Origin: Roseobacter sinensis
GTDB lineage: Bacteria > Pseudomonadota > Alphaproteobacteria > Rhodobacterales > Rhodobacteraceae
Assembly (NCBI RefSeq): GCF_025755255.1
Contig: NZ_JALIEB010000024.1
Coordinates: 1 to 43,280, forward strand
Reading direction: 5' to 3'
Length of the DNA: 43,280 bases
Position numbers and translations under genes: made by a program. Below are positions 1 to 8,664 of the stretch, one piece after another. The notes beneath the pieces are model-generated. The model was given only the letters and a program-made list of their open reading frames with translations, was not told the origin of the DNA and did no database searches. The number at the start of each line of letters is the position of its first letter. Position 1 is the first letter of the stretch.

Positions 1-1
1 C

Positions 2-85
2 TTCGCAACCCTCGGCGACACCTCAACACTCGCTGACCCAACCGTCGTCGACGACCTCATCAAAAACAGAATGAATAAGGCCTGA
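2..85 (+). CDS. C-terminal end of an unidentified protein (5' truncated by window)
   Basis: An open frame enters from the left edge and ends with TGA at 83-85, giving 27 residues that finish in KNRMNKA. A strong intrinsic terminator follows 21 bases later on the same strand, which supports this being the true end of a gene. The fragment is too short to assign a family or function. Confidence 0.5.
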   Translation, partial: FATLGDTSTLADPTVVDDLIKNRMNKA

Positions 86-106
86 TCCGGCACGATCTGA
101 ACAGGC

Positions 107-138
107 GGGGCCAGCGCCCATGCGCCGGCCCCTTTTTT
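107..138 (+). terminator. Rho-independent terminator
   Basis: GGGGCC (107-112) pairs with GGCCCC (127-132) and the inner GCG (114-116) pairs with CGC (123-125) around a CCCATG loop. Six T residues follow at 133-138. It ends the gene entering from the left and separates it from the flavin reductase gene. Confidence 0.88.
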
Positions 139-246
139 CCATCCGGCACGGGTCCGGTGCTTGCCCGGGCGGCATGGCGCTTTACATCGCAGCAAAGCGC
201 CGTGGCGATACGAAACCGTCGCCAGGCCTCATCTGTGGAGACCTGC

Positions 247-765
247 ATGTCGGCCGAGCCGCGACATTTCGAACCCAGTGCGGACCGCACCGCCGATCTG
301 CGGCGCGCGTTCGGCTGTTTCGGCACGGGCGTGACCGTTGTGACGGTGCAGACCGACGCGGGCCCCCTGGGCATGACCGCCAATTCCTTTTCCTCGGTGT
401 CGCTCACACCGCCGCTTGTGCTCTGGTCGCCCGCGCTCTCCTCGGCGCGGCACGACGCATTTGCCCGCGCCGCCACATTCTGCATCCATGTGCTGAGCGA
501 CCGGCAGTTGGAGATGGCCCGCCACTTCGCGCAGACGGGCGACGGGTTCGATCAGTTCGACTGGACGCCGGGCCCGCTTGGCGCGCCGCGTCTTGCAGGC
601 TGCCTGGCCGAGTTTCACTGCAGCACCCATGCGATCCATCCCGCAGGGGACCATTCGCTGATCCTCGGCGAAGTCCAGCACGTGATCGAAGGCCGCCTCG
701 ACGCCTCCGGTCTGCTCTTCGACCGGGGCCGTTTCGGACGGTTCTCCGACGATGTCTCCGGCTGA
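247..765 (+). CDS. Flavin reductase-like domain protein (FMN-binding split barrel)
   Basis: This 172-residue protein belongs to the flavin reductase family that supplies reduced FMN/FAD to two-component monooxygenases. The family core is visible: an LRRAFGCFGTGVTVVT start, the flavin-contacting GMTANSFSSVSLTPPLVLW segment, and a late GDHSLILGEV stretch. I chose ATG 247 because a GGAG ribosome site lies at 237-240; an upstream ATG at 157 would add about 30 residues unlike the family. It is a clear paralogue of the reductase at 35893-36420 but has no monooxygenase gene beside it here, so its partner is unknown. It converges on tamB with a 3-base gap. Family is sure, substrate is not. Confidence 0.85.
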   Translation: MSAEPRHFEPSADRTADLRRAFGCFGTGVTVVTVQTDAGPLGMTANSFSSVSLTPPLVLWSPALSSARHDAFARAATFCIHVLSDRQLEMARHFAQTGDGFDQFDWTPGPLGAPRLAGCLAEFHCSTHAIHPAGDHSLILGEVQHVIEGRLDASGLLFDRGRFGRFSDDVSG

Positions 766-768
766 GCC

Positions 769-3700
769 TCAGTAGTCCCGTTCGAAGAAGATGCCGACGC
801 CGGTATTGCCGTCTTGCTCCAACGTGCCGCGGGCCTTGAGCGAGTCGGTCACATCGAGGTTGATAGACAGCTCCGTCTCGCCGCCCCCCGTGACCACATC
901 GGTATAGATGTTCTCAGAGATGTATCGCCCCGCCCTCACAGCGGCCGCGCCATCCTCGGTCGTCGTGATATCCAAGTCATCCAGTCCGAAGCCTTCGCGC
1001 AGATTGCCGATCAGGCCGACGCCCTCGCGGCCCGCAAGCGTCGCCACCGCATTGGCCAGTTGCAAGGCCTGGAAGGCCGAGATTTCACTGATGTCGCGCC
1101 CGAAGAGCAGCTGCGACAAGACCTGATCCTCCGGCGCATCCGGTGTCGAGACGAAAGAGACATCCGGCGTATCGGCCGGACCTTCCAGCACGACACCGGC
1201 GGTGCCGCTTTCCGTATTCGTCGACGTCACGAAGCGGATGTAGGGCACCAGATCGCCCTGAAACTGGATAAGACCCTCCACCAGATCGAAGCGTCGGCCC
1301 AGAATGTCGAGACGGCCCCGCACCAGTTCGAACTGCCCGGCAGAGACCAACCGTGCCGTCGTCCCGCCGATCTCGAGCGCACCGCCAAGCTCGGCGTCGA
1401 TCCCCCTGCCCCGCACGAAGATGCGCTGCGGGGCATTGATCCGGAGGCCAAGCCGATAGGCCGCCGCGCGCGTGCCCGGACCCGATGCCGCTGGCTCAGG
1501 AATGACGCCAGCCCGCCGCCGTGTTGCGGTCACGTCGGCCGGGGCGTTCAGATGGGTGATATCGGGGATTTCGCCGATGCTGGTGATGCCCGAGGAGGGC
1601 ACGGTGACGAGGGTTTCGCCCACGTCGATCGTTCCGGCGATCCGCGCCCCGCCCGTCAGCGGCCCGTCGATCGAAATCGCACCATCGAGCACGGTCGAGA
1701 ACAGGCGTGGATCAACAAAGCCGACGCTGCGGAGGGCCACATCGAGGTCCGCCGCGAGGCTTGCGAGGTTCAGACTGCCTGAGGCGGCGATCTGCCCGCC
1801 CGTCTCCACCGCGCTCTCCGCGTTGATCTGCAAGCGGCCGCCTGCGAGATCGAGCGTGCTCTCCAGATCGCTGAGCACGAGCCGCAGGTTGGGCGCGGCA
1901 AAGCGGGCGCCATCGACGGTGATGCGTCCGGACACGGCCTCGAGCGACGGGGCCCCGTTGACCGCCAGGTCGAACTGCGCCTGACCCTGCAGGCTGCGGG
2001 GTGCAAGGAACGGCTCGGAGAGACCCAGCGGCAGGGCCCCCGCGACATCCAGCGCGACGGTACCATCCTCGCGGACAAGCCCGGTGATGGCCGCATCCGT
2101 CCCGGCGGGTCCTGCGGCACCCGTGTCGACCTGCCAACCCTCCGGCGTGCGCCGCGCATCGCCGGCGACCGACAGCGGCCCGCGGATCTGCGGGACAAAG
2201 ACACTGATATCGGGAAGGGCGGCAGAGAAGGTCACAGCGGCCTCCGGTCCGGTGGCAAGCCCCTCGACGCTGACGGTCGACCGAAAGGGCCCATCGGCGT
2301 CCACATCCACGTTGTAGCCCGCACCGGTCAGCCAGACCCGGCCAGCGGCCTCCAACGGGCCCTGCACGCTCGGGACCAGGGGGCGTAGCTCCGGAACGGA
2401 CAGATCGAAGCTCACGTCCGTCTGCGGGCCGGTTGCGCGGCCCGTCACGCTCAAGGTGCTGTCATAAGGCGCGTCGGCCTGCAAATCGACCAACCAGCCC
2501 GAGCTGTCCTGATTGGCCTCGGCCACAACCGTGACCGGACCCTCGTACTGAGGCAGCACCAGACCGATATCACGCAAGGCCGCCCGCGCCGAGACCACAC
2601 TGTTGTCGGTCTGCAGATCGAAATCGCCGGTGAGTTCGAGCGCGTCATTGCCGAGGTCCAGCTCTTCGACGAAGGTGCCCGACGCATCGCGCCGCGCGGT
2701 CAGAGACAGCTCTGTCCGGCCCGCAAGCACCGCATCCGCCTGCGGTATGCCGACGGTCAGATCGGTGGTGACCCCGCCGATCGCCAGATCGAACATGCTG
2801 CTGAGCGGCGTCACCGTGCCGGCGACCGCCAGTTCCGCGCCGCCGGCGATCGGCTGGCCGGCCAGACCAGCAAAGCGGGCGAGGTCCTCGGCCCGTACCT
2901 CCAGATCAAGCTCGGTCGGGAAGCCCCCCGCAAGCCCGTCCACGACAATGTCGCCAGCGAGCCCGTAATCATCCCCGGTGAGCTCCAGCCCGGTGATGCG
3001 GATCGGCTGATCCTCGACGTAGTCGATGTTGGCGCTGCCCGTCACGGTCTGTCCGACAGCCTGTGCGGCATTCGGATCGGACAGGGCCAGCCCGGTGGCC
3101 GTCAGGTCCAGATCCCCCTGAAAGCGGCCCACGGTCGCCAGGGCGCTTTGCAGCGTGCCATCGAGGATCAGCCGCGCGGTGTCCAAGCTGAGATCATCGC
3201 GCGCGAGTTCGCGCAGATCGAAGGCGCCGCGGAAGGCATCGCCATTTGCGGCATCGTATTGAACGCTCAGCGTCACCTGCTGCACTGCCGTCTCGACATC
3301 CGCCCCCGGCAGGATCACGGGCGCACCGTCGGATCGCGCGATCTGCCCGCCCACATCGATGAAGACGGGCCAATTGTCCGCATTGAGGCGCAGCGCGCCG
3401 GCCAGCTGCGCCGATTGCGCATCAAGATCAAACGCCTGCACGTCGACGCCGCCCTCTGCGCGCAGCAGCGCATCGAGCGCGATCCGCACATCCGGCCCGA
3501 AGAAATCGCGCGATTGCGGTGCAACCAGCGCCGTGATGTCGCCACCAAGATCGGCCCGGACACGTCGGTCCGGCGGCGCGCCGTCCGTCTCGACCGGCAG
3601 AGCGCTGAGCACCACCTCGCCTGCCACGCGCGGCTGACCGTCGGTCGCAAGCGTGATGTCGGCGGCAAAATCGTCGAGCGGGCCGCGCCCGGCCACGGTC

Positions 3701-4374
3701 AGATCGAGCGAGGGCTGCCCCGGCAGGTTCATGAGCCGCCCGACCAGCCCGCCCGCCTCTTCGTCAAGCTCCATCTGCACCGCAATCTCGGAGGTCGCGC
3801 GCTGGAAACTGCCGTTCACGACATAGGTGCCCTGCGCCGCGTCGAGCCGGTTGGCGGTCAGATCGAGGGCCGCGCCATCGTCATCGAGCCGCGCGCTGGC
3901 CTCCATGCCAAGCTCGGCCGCCGCGCCCAGGATGGGCGCACCCAAGGAAATCCGCTCCAGCTCGATGCGCTCGATATTGATCGACACCGGCAGATCGGGC
4001 AGCGCAAACTCGGTCGCTTCGGCCGAGGGGATCTCGGTGGTCTCCTCCGCCTCCGGCAGGCGCGGCAGCTCCAGCACCGCGGCACTCAGCCGGTTCACCT
4101 CCAGCCGCCCACGCAGCAGCGCCAGCCGGCTCCAGTTCAGCCGCACATCCTCCAGCGTGAGCCAGATGCCCTGATCGTCGGCGATGGTCATCCGGTCAAA
4201 GGATGCCTCGGAGCTCAACGCGCCCTCGAAGCCTTCGATATTCACCTCGCGCCCCGCTCCGGACAGCAGATCCTCCAGTGTCCGGGTCAGGAAGCCGCCG
4301 TCATCCTCCTGCGCGGACACGGCCCAAGGCGTGGCCAGAAGACAGATGAGAGCGAAGAGGCGGAGGAGGCGCAT
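769..4374 (-). CDS. tamB: TamB, inner-membrane-anchored translocation and assembly module subunit
   Basis: The 1201-residue protein starts with a signal/anchor of about 20 residues (MRLLRLFALICLLATPWAVS) and continues as a long run of beta-rich, AsmA-like repeats. It ends with the TamB (DUF490) C-terminal domain: VVLEGPADTPDVSFVSTP, then EDQVLSQLLFGRDIS, and a final FFERDY aromatic end. TamB spans the periplasm and works with TamA in assembling some outer-membrane proteins, and is also implicated in phospholipid transport to the outer membrane. Its start overlaps the tamA stop by one base (TGATG), so the two are translationally coupled. Length fits alphaproteobacterial TamB. Confidence 0.95.
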   Translation of the reverse strand: MRLLRLFALICLLATPWAVSAQEDDGGFLTRTLEDLLSGAGREVNIEGFEGALSSEASFDRMTIADDQGIWLTLEDVRLNWSRLALLRGRLEVNRLSAAVLELPRLPEAEETTEIPSAEATEFALPDLPVSINIERIELERISLGAPILGAAAELGMEASARLDDDGAALDLTANRLDAAQGTYVVNGSFQRATSEIAVQMELDEEAGGLVGRLMNLPGQPSLDLTVAGRGPLDDFAADITLATDGQPRVAGEVVLSALPVETDGAPPDRRVRADLGGDITALVAPQSRDFFGPDVRIALDALLRAEGGVDVQAFDLDAQSAQLAGALRLNADNWPVFIDVGGQIARSDGAPVILPGADVETAVQQVTLSVQYDAANGDAFRGAFDLRELARDDLSLDTARLILDGTLQSALATVGRFQGDLDLTATGLALSDPNAAQAVGQTVTGSANIDYVEDQPIRITGLELTGDDYGLAGDIVVDGLAGGFPTELDLEVRAEDLARFAGLAGQPIAGGAELAVAGTVTPLSSMFDLAIGGVTTDLTVGIPQADAVLAGRTELSLTARRDASGTFVEELDLGNDALELTGDFDLQTDNSVVSARAALRDIGLVLPQYEGPVTVVAEANQDSSGWLVDLQADAPYDSTLSVTGRATGPQTDVSFDLSVPELRPLVPSVQGPLEAAGRVWLTGAGYNVDVDADGPFRSTVSVEGLATGPEAAVTFSAALPDISVFVPQIRGPLSVAGDARRTPEGWQVDTGAAGPAGTDAAITGLVREDGTVALDVAGALPLGLSEPFLAPRSLQGQAQFDLAVNGAPSLEAVSGRITVDGARFAAPNLRLVLSDLESTLDLAGGRLQINAESAVETGGQIAASGSLNLASLAADLDVALRSVGFVDPRLFSTVLDGAISIDGPLTGGARIAGTIDVGETLVTVPSSGITSIGEIPDITHLNAPADVTATRRRAGVIPEPAASGPGTRAAAYRLGLRINAPQRIFVRGRGIDAELGGALEIGGTTARLVSAGQFELVRGRLDILGRRFDLVEGLIQFQGDLVPYIRFVTSTNTESGTAGVVLEGPADTPDVSFVSTPDAPEDQVLSQLLFGRDISEISAFQALQLANAVATLAGREGVGLIGNLREGFGLDDLDITTTEDGAAAVRAGRYISENIYTDVVTGGGETELSINLDVTDSLKARGTLEQDGNTGVGIFFERDY

Positions 4375-6182
4375 CAGAAGGACTGCCCTATGCCGATGTA
4401 GACTTGGATCGAGGAACCATCGTCGTCGCCCGAGGTGGGAACACCGACATCCAGCCGAATGGGCCCGATCGGGGTGTTATAGCGCAACCCGACGCCCGCA
4501 CCGCTTTGCCACTCACCGGAGCCATCCGGAAACACCTCCTCGCCGACGTATCCCACATCGAAAAAGCCCACGTAGCCCAAGTTGCCGGTCGTGCGCATTC
4601 GGACCTCGGCCGAGAGCCCCAGAAACGACCGCCCACCGACGATGCGCCCACCGCCCAGATCGACGCCAAGCGACTGGTAGTCATGACCGCGCACCGTGTC
4701 GCTGCCGCCAGAGTAGAACAAGAAATCGGCCGGCGCCACCGAGAGCCCCGGCCCGACCAGAGACCCGAGCTGCCCGCGCAGGGCAATGGTGGTCGGGCGC
4801 GCATCGCCGAAGGTCCGGTAGGTGCGCAGATCGACGGTGGTCAGCACCCCATTATCGGCGCCGTCGATGGCCAGAAAGGGTTGGACCTCGGCGTCAACGT
4901 AGTAGCCGCGGCGCGCATCAAGTGGTCTGTCGCGGTAATCGAAAGTCGCGCCGGCGGGCACCAGGAACAACGTGTATTTGTTGTCCCCAAAGGCATCGCG
5001 CGTGTTGGCGCGCCGCAAGCCGATACCCAGGCGGTAGCTGCGCTGCTCTGACGCTATGCGCTCGATGCCGAGGCCGATGGTGGCCTGGCGTGAGAAGAAG
5101 TTGACCTCATCCCGCTGCTCGACCTCACCCAGGATGTAAAGCCCGGTGTCCTCGTTGAAGGTCGCCGGGCGCTGGTAGAGCGCCCCGACGAGAAAGTCTG
5201 TCCCCCCCGTCTCGCCTCCGATACCCTCGATCTCGGCTTCGAGGCGCAGCCGCTCCGCCCCACCGAAGAGGTTGCGATGCAGCCAGAAGGCGCTGAACGA
5301 CAGCCCCTCGACGGTCGAGACCTCTGCGCCGAACCCGAACCGCCGCGGCTTTTCCTCGCTGACGCGGGCGGTGATGGGCAGGGTCCCCGATGGCGTCGCT
5401 GTCTCGGCCTCGATCATCGCGACCGAGCGGAACGCACCGGTGCGCCGCAGCCGTGCCGCCGCCCGCTGAAGATCTTGGGGTGAATAGACCGACCCCATCG
5501 GCAGCCCGGCGATCTCAAGGATCCGCTCCGCGCGGACGGCCTCGTTGCCCGCGACGCTCAGCTGTCCGAAGCGCAGCTGCGGCCCGGGATCCATCTGCAG
5601 GCTTACATTTAGCGTCTGATCGGCGTGCTGCGCTGTCACAGTCTGATTGCGCAGCCGCGCCTTGGCGTGCCCCGCTGCGCGCCAACCGTCGGTTGCGGCG
5701 CTGACCGCGTCCCGCATGAGGCTCAGCCGCGCCGGCTCACCCCGCCGGAAGCCCTCGGGCAGATCGGTGTTGGGCGCCAGCGGGCCAATCTCGGCCCGAT
5801 CGAACCGGAACGCGCGGCCCGGTGTCACGCTGATCTCGGCCCGGGCCACATCGGGGGGCGGCGCAACCGAGGTGATCGTGGCCGCCTCGCGCCCGTCCAG
5901 CGCGATGCGGATGGTCGCACCGTAAAACCCGTAGTCATACAGAACGGCCAGCAACCTCTGGTAGTCAGCCTGCGCGAGGGCCACGATCTCCTGCGCCGAG
6001 ATCTCGGTCTCGGCGCGTGACTGTTCGATCAGCAGCGAGCCGCCTTCGAGATCGGCTCGAAGCTCCTCTGCCATCGGCCCCTGCAACACCACTTCGAGCG
6101 CCGCAGCGGGCCCTGCGCAGATGAGCCCCATGGCCAACGCAATCCCGCGACCCCGGGTCAACAAACCGTTGCGCCTCGTCAT
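4374..6182 (-). CDS. tamA: TamA, BamA-family outer membrane protein
   Basis: This is an Omp85-superfamily outer-membrane protein of 602 residues. A signal peptide (MTRRNGLLTRGRGIALAMGLICAGPAAA) precedes POTRA-type domains up to about residue 260 and then a 16-stranded-barrel domain. The barrel has the usual VRGHDYQSLG motif and the terminal GIGQSF with the C-terminal Phe of the insertion signal. I placed the start at ATG 6182 because the signal peptide begins there and a G-rich ribosome site precedes it; the frame stays open a further 75 codons upstream with no family likeness. It is the first gene of the tamA-tamB operon. Confidence 0.93.
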   Translation of the reverse strand: MTRRNGLLTRGRGIALAMGLICAGPAAALEVVLQGPMAEELRADLEGGSLLIEQSRAETEISAQEIVALAQADYQRLLAVLYDYGFYGATIRIALDGREAATITSVAPPPDVARAEISVTPGRAFRFDRAEIGPLAPNTDLPEGFRRGEPARLSLMRDAVSAATDGWRAAGHAKARLRNQTVTAQHADQTLNVSLQMDPGPQLRFGQLSVAGNEAVRAERILEIAGLPMGSVYSPQDLQRAAARLRRTGAFRSVAMIEAETATPSGTLPITARVSEEKPRRFGFGAEVSTVEGLSFSAFWLHRNLFGGAERLRLEAEIEGIGGETGGTDFLVGALYQRPATFNEDTGLYILGEVEQRDEVNFFSRQATIGLGIERIASEQRSYRLGIGLRRANTRDAFGDNKYTLFLVPAGATFDYRDRPLDARRGYYVDAEVQPFLAIDGADNGVLTTVDLRTYRTFGDARPTTIALRGQLGSLVGPGLSVAPADFLFYSGGSDTVRGHDYQSLGVDLGGGRIVGGRSFLGLSAEVRMRTTGNLGYVGFFDVGYVGEEVFPDGSGEWQSGAGVGLRYNTPIGPIRLDVGVPTSGDDDGSSIQVYIGIGQSF

Positions 6183-6763
6183 AACCTGCACCTTGCCCCC
6201 CTTCGGCGACGTAATCTGCGATGCCCGGCCGGCAACACACCGTCTTCGCGAACCACAACGCCGCTTCTGTTCTAATGGGATTTCCCGTCGGGCTGCAAAC
6301 AGACAAATCCCGACCGGCGCAATCCGGTTGTGTTTCGCCGCGCGTGGCGGCACAAGGGCTCCGGCATCGGAGACCGCAAATGCCCAAAAACGACATCTGG
6401 GCGCCAATACAGTCCCGCCATCCTGGCACCACTGGGCGGCCCGTCAGCGGCCAGGTTCGGGTCCGCCCTCCCCCGGACGGGATCGCTAAAATCCCGGAAA
6501 GAATGTTAACCAATCGTTTTTTCGTAGATTTCCGATGGCTGGACCCCGAATCCGAACCAGCATCGGATCCTGCGGTGCCCCTCGGAAACCTTGCCTATTT
6601 TTTGTGCAGACAGCAAATTTCTCACGCAGAGAAGATGTCGCAAACAGACTGCGCGCCTTGAACTGTGCGCCCGACAGTTTAGGTCGACATATAGGCGATG
6701 TGGCCGAGGTAACGTGCGCTCAAGCACCTAGAACCTCAGGCGAAAAGAACGCGAAGGGTCATG
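6183..6763. other. Divergent intergenic region between tamA and gpsA
   Basis: About 580 bases without a convincing gene. It must hold promoters for tamA (leftward) and gpsA (rightward). Small inverted repeats are visible: CTCCG-GCAT-CGGAG near 6359-6372, and GTCCG...CGGAC near 6460-6477. A TTAACCAATCG stretch near 6506 resembles one half of a CtrA box but lacks the second TTAA. Open frames here have no start context or family likeness. I see no RNA gene. Confidence 0.5.
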
Positions 6764-7900
6764 ATGGTGTCAGATTCTCCCGCCCCGGGCTCCGAAGTGC
6801 ACAGCAAACCCTACGACCGGGTCGCGGTCGTGGGCGCAGGTGCATGGGGCACAGCATTGGCCACCGTCGCTGCCGCTGCCGGACGCCAGGTACGCCTCTT
6901 CGGGCGCGACCCCAAGACCGTCGAGAACATCAACACGCGCCACGAAAACCCGGCCTACCTGCCCGATGTGCCGCTTCCCGATACGCTCGCGGCGACCCAT
7001 CAGCTCTCCGAAGCGGTGACCGGGGCCGATGCGGTGCTGATGGTCGTGCCGTCCGGCGCGGTCCGGACCATGGCGGCCGATCTGAAGGTCTTCCTGCCGC
7101 CCGGCACACCGGTTGCCGTCTGCACCAAGGGGATCGAACCGAAGACCGGCCTCTTGATGTCGCAGGTCGCCGCCGAAGAGCTTGGCGACGTGCCCGTCGG
7201 GACGATCTCGGGGCCGACCTTCGCGCGCGAGACAGCGCTCGGCCACCCCACCGCGGCCACGGTCGCCTTCGAGTTCACTCACACCGACCGGCTGGCGCCG
7301 ACCCAAAGCCCGGCGGCGCGCCTCGCCGTCTCGATGAGCACGCCCTTCTTCAAGACCTACATCTCGGACGACCTCGTCGGGGTCGAGATTGGCGGCGCGA
7401 TCAAGAATGTGATCGCAATCGGCTGCGGCATGATGACCGGTGCAGGCTTTGCCGAAAACACGCGGGCGGCGCTGATCACCCGCGGCATGGATGAGATGAA
7501 GGCGCTGGCCGAGGCGCTTGGCGGCCGGCGCGAAACGGTGACCGGCCTTGCGGGTGCGGGCGATCTGACACTGACCTGTTCCAGCCAGACTTCGCGGAAC
7601 ATGTCACTCGGCGTGCAGCTTGGTCAGGGCACCCCGCGGGCAGCCTGCTTTGACGGGCGCGCGGTGGTGGTCGAGGGTGAGGCGAATGCGGCATCCATCG
7701 TGGATTTGGCACGTCGGGTGGGCATCTCCATGCCGATCTGCGAGACCGTGCATGCCATCCTGCATGGCGGTGCCGATCTGCACCAGGCCTTCGCTGATCT
7801 TTGGACCCGGCCCATCGAAGCCGAGCCGCGCGCGCTCGACATCTCTCTCAGCAACCCCGCGCAGCCGCGCGTCAGCCAGGTGCAGGGGCGCGCCTCGTGA
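6764..7900 (+). CDS. gpsA: Glycerol-3-phosphate dehydrogenase (NAD(P)+)
   Basis: GpsA interconverts dihydroxyacetone phosphate and sn-glycerol 3-phosphate in the cytoplasm. The dinucleotide-binding loop VAVVGAGAWGTALA lies near residue 25. The family motifs CTKGIEP, SGPTFA, GVEIGGAIKNVIAIGCG (with the catalytic Lys) and GAGDLTLTC follow in order. Start: AAGGG at 6754-6758 is better spaced for ATG 6764 than for ATG 6761. It is the first gene of a three-gene operon; its stop overlaps the next gene's GTG (GTGA). It may supply general phospholipid precursor, but placement directly before a phosphatase and a GT20 enzyme suggests it feeds glycerol 3-phosphate into glucosylglycerol synthesis. Confidence 0.95.
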   Translation: MVSDSPAPGSEVHSKPYDRVAVVGAGAWGTALATVAAAAGRQVRLFGRDPKTVENINTRHENPAYLPDVPLPDTLAATHQLSEAVTGADAVLMVVPSGAVRTMAADLKVFLPPGTPVAVCTKGIEPKTGLLMSQVAAEELGDVPVGTISGPTFARETALGHPTAATVAFEFTHTDRLAPTQSPAARLAVSMSTPFFKTYISDDLVGVEIGGAIKNVIAIGCGMMTGAGFAENTRAALITRGMDEMKALAEALGGRRETVTGLAGAGDLTLTCSSQTSRNMSLGVQLGQGTPRAACFDGRAVVVEGEANAASIVDLARRVGISMPICETVHAILHGGADLHQAFADLWTRPIEAEPRALDISLSNPAQPRVSQVQGRAS

Positions 7901-8661
7901 CCCCACCGCTGACCAACCGCCGCTTCGTTCTGGCGACCGATCTCGACGGTACGTTTCTGGGCGGGACAGCCGCGGACCGCGCCGCCCTCTACGACTGGAT
8001 CGAGGCGCATCGTGCCTCGGTGGGGCTGGTCTTCGTCAGCGGCCGCGACCCGGAGTTCATCTGCGAGCTCTGCGGCAGTGGCGAGGTGCCCTGGCCGGAA
8101 TATGTCATCGGCGATGTCGGGACCACCATTGCGCAGGTGACCCCCGAGAAGGCCATCGCGCCCATCGAGGCGCTGGAGCGCGAGATCGCGGCGCGCTGGA
8201 ACGGCAGCGGCGATCGCGTCAAGGCGCACCTCGAGACGGCGCCCGGCCTGCGCCTGCAGCCAACCGAATTTCGCTATCGCGTGAGCTACGACTACGACCC
8301 CGACACCTTCGACCCCGCGACGACACGCTCCGTCGAGGACATGGGCTTCGATGTGCTGATCTCCGACAACCGATACCTCGACGTGCTGCCGAAAGGCGTG
8401 AGCAAGGGGCCCTCGTTGTTGCGCCTGCTCGATCACCTCGAGGTGGCCCAGCGGAGCGTGCTCTCTGCCGGGGATACGCTGAACGATCTGTCCATGCTTG
8501 TCGCAGGCACGCCCGCCGTGGCGGTGGGCGGATCCGAGGCGCCCCTGCTCGAGGCGCTGCCGCCCGCGCCGCATATCTATCGCGCGGAAGGTGTCGGCGC
8601 GGCCGGTATCCTCGAGGCGGTCGCACATTTCAACTTGCACCCCACACCCGAAAAGGTCTGA
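7897..8661 (+). CDS. HAD-IIB sugar phosphatase, probable glucosylglycerol-phosphate phosphatase
   Basis: This 254-residue HAD hydrolase is of the sucrose-phosphatase-like Cof/IIB type. Motif I is ATDLDGTFLG (nucleophile Asp near residue 16), motif II VFVSGRD, motif III the Lys in KGVSKGPSLL, and motif IV SAGDTLNDLSML. The GTG start at 7897 overlaps the gpsA stop by four bases. The next gene, a GT20 glycosyltransferase, starts four bases after the stop. By context it should remove the phosphate from 2-O-glucosylglycerol phosphate. It is not the cyanobacterial StpA-type phosphatase; HAD followed by GT20 matches the domain order of fused GgpPS enzymes, here as two proteins. Trehalose- or sucrose-phosphate are less likely substrates. 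Confidence 0.82.
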   Translation: MTPPLTNRRFVLATDLDGTFLGGTAADRAALYDWIEAHRASVGLVFVSGRDPEFICELCGSGEVPWPEYVIGDVGTTIAQVTPEKAIAPIEALEREIAARWNGSGDRVKAHLETAPGLRLQPTEFRYRVSYDYDPDTFDPATTRSVEDMGFDVLISDNRYLDVLPKGVSKGPSLLRLLDHLEVAQRSVLSAGDTLNDLSMLVAGTPAVAVGGSEAPLLEALPPAPHIYRAEGVGAAGILEAVAHFNLHPTPEKV

Positions 8662-8664
8662 TCC

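Noticed and set aside
3148-4401. Long plus-strand frame of 417 codons
   Set aside because: Lies antisense to tamB; Arg/Gln/His-rich composition without family motifs is the usual shadow of a GC-rich gene.
6183-6407. Extended tamA N-terminus
   Set aside because: The 75 extra residues are Arg/Cys-rich and precede a good signal peptide with its own ribosome site.
6506-6522. CtrA-like TTAACCAATCGTTTT
   Set aside because: Second TTAA missing, so only a half site.
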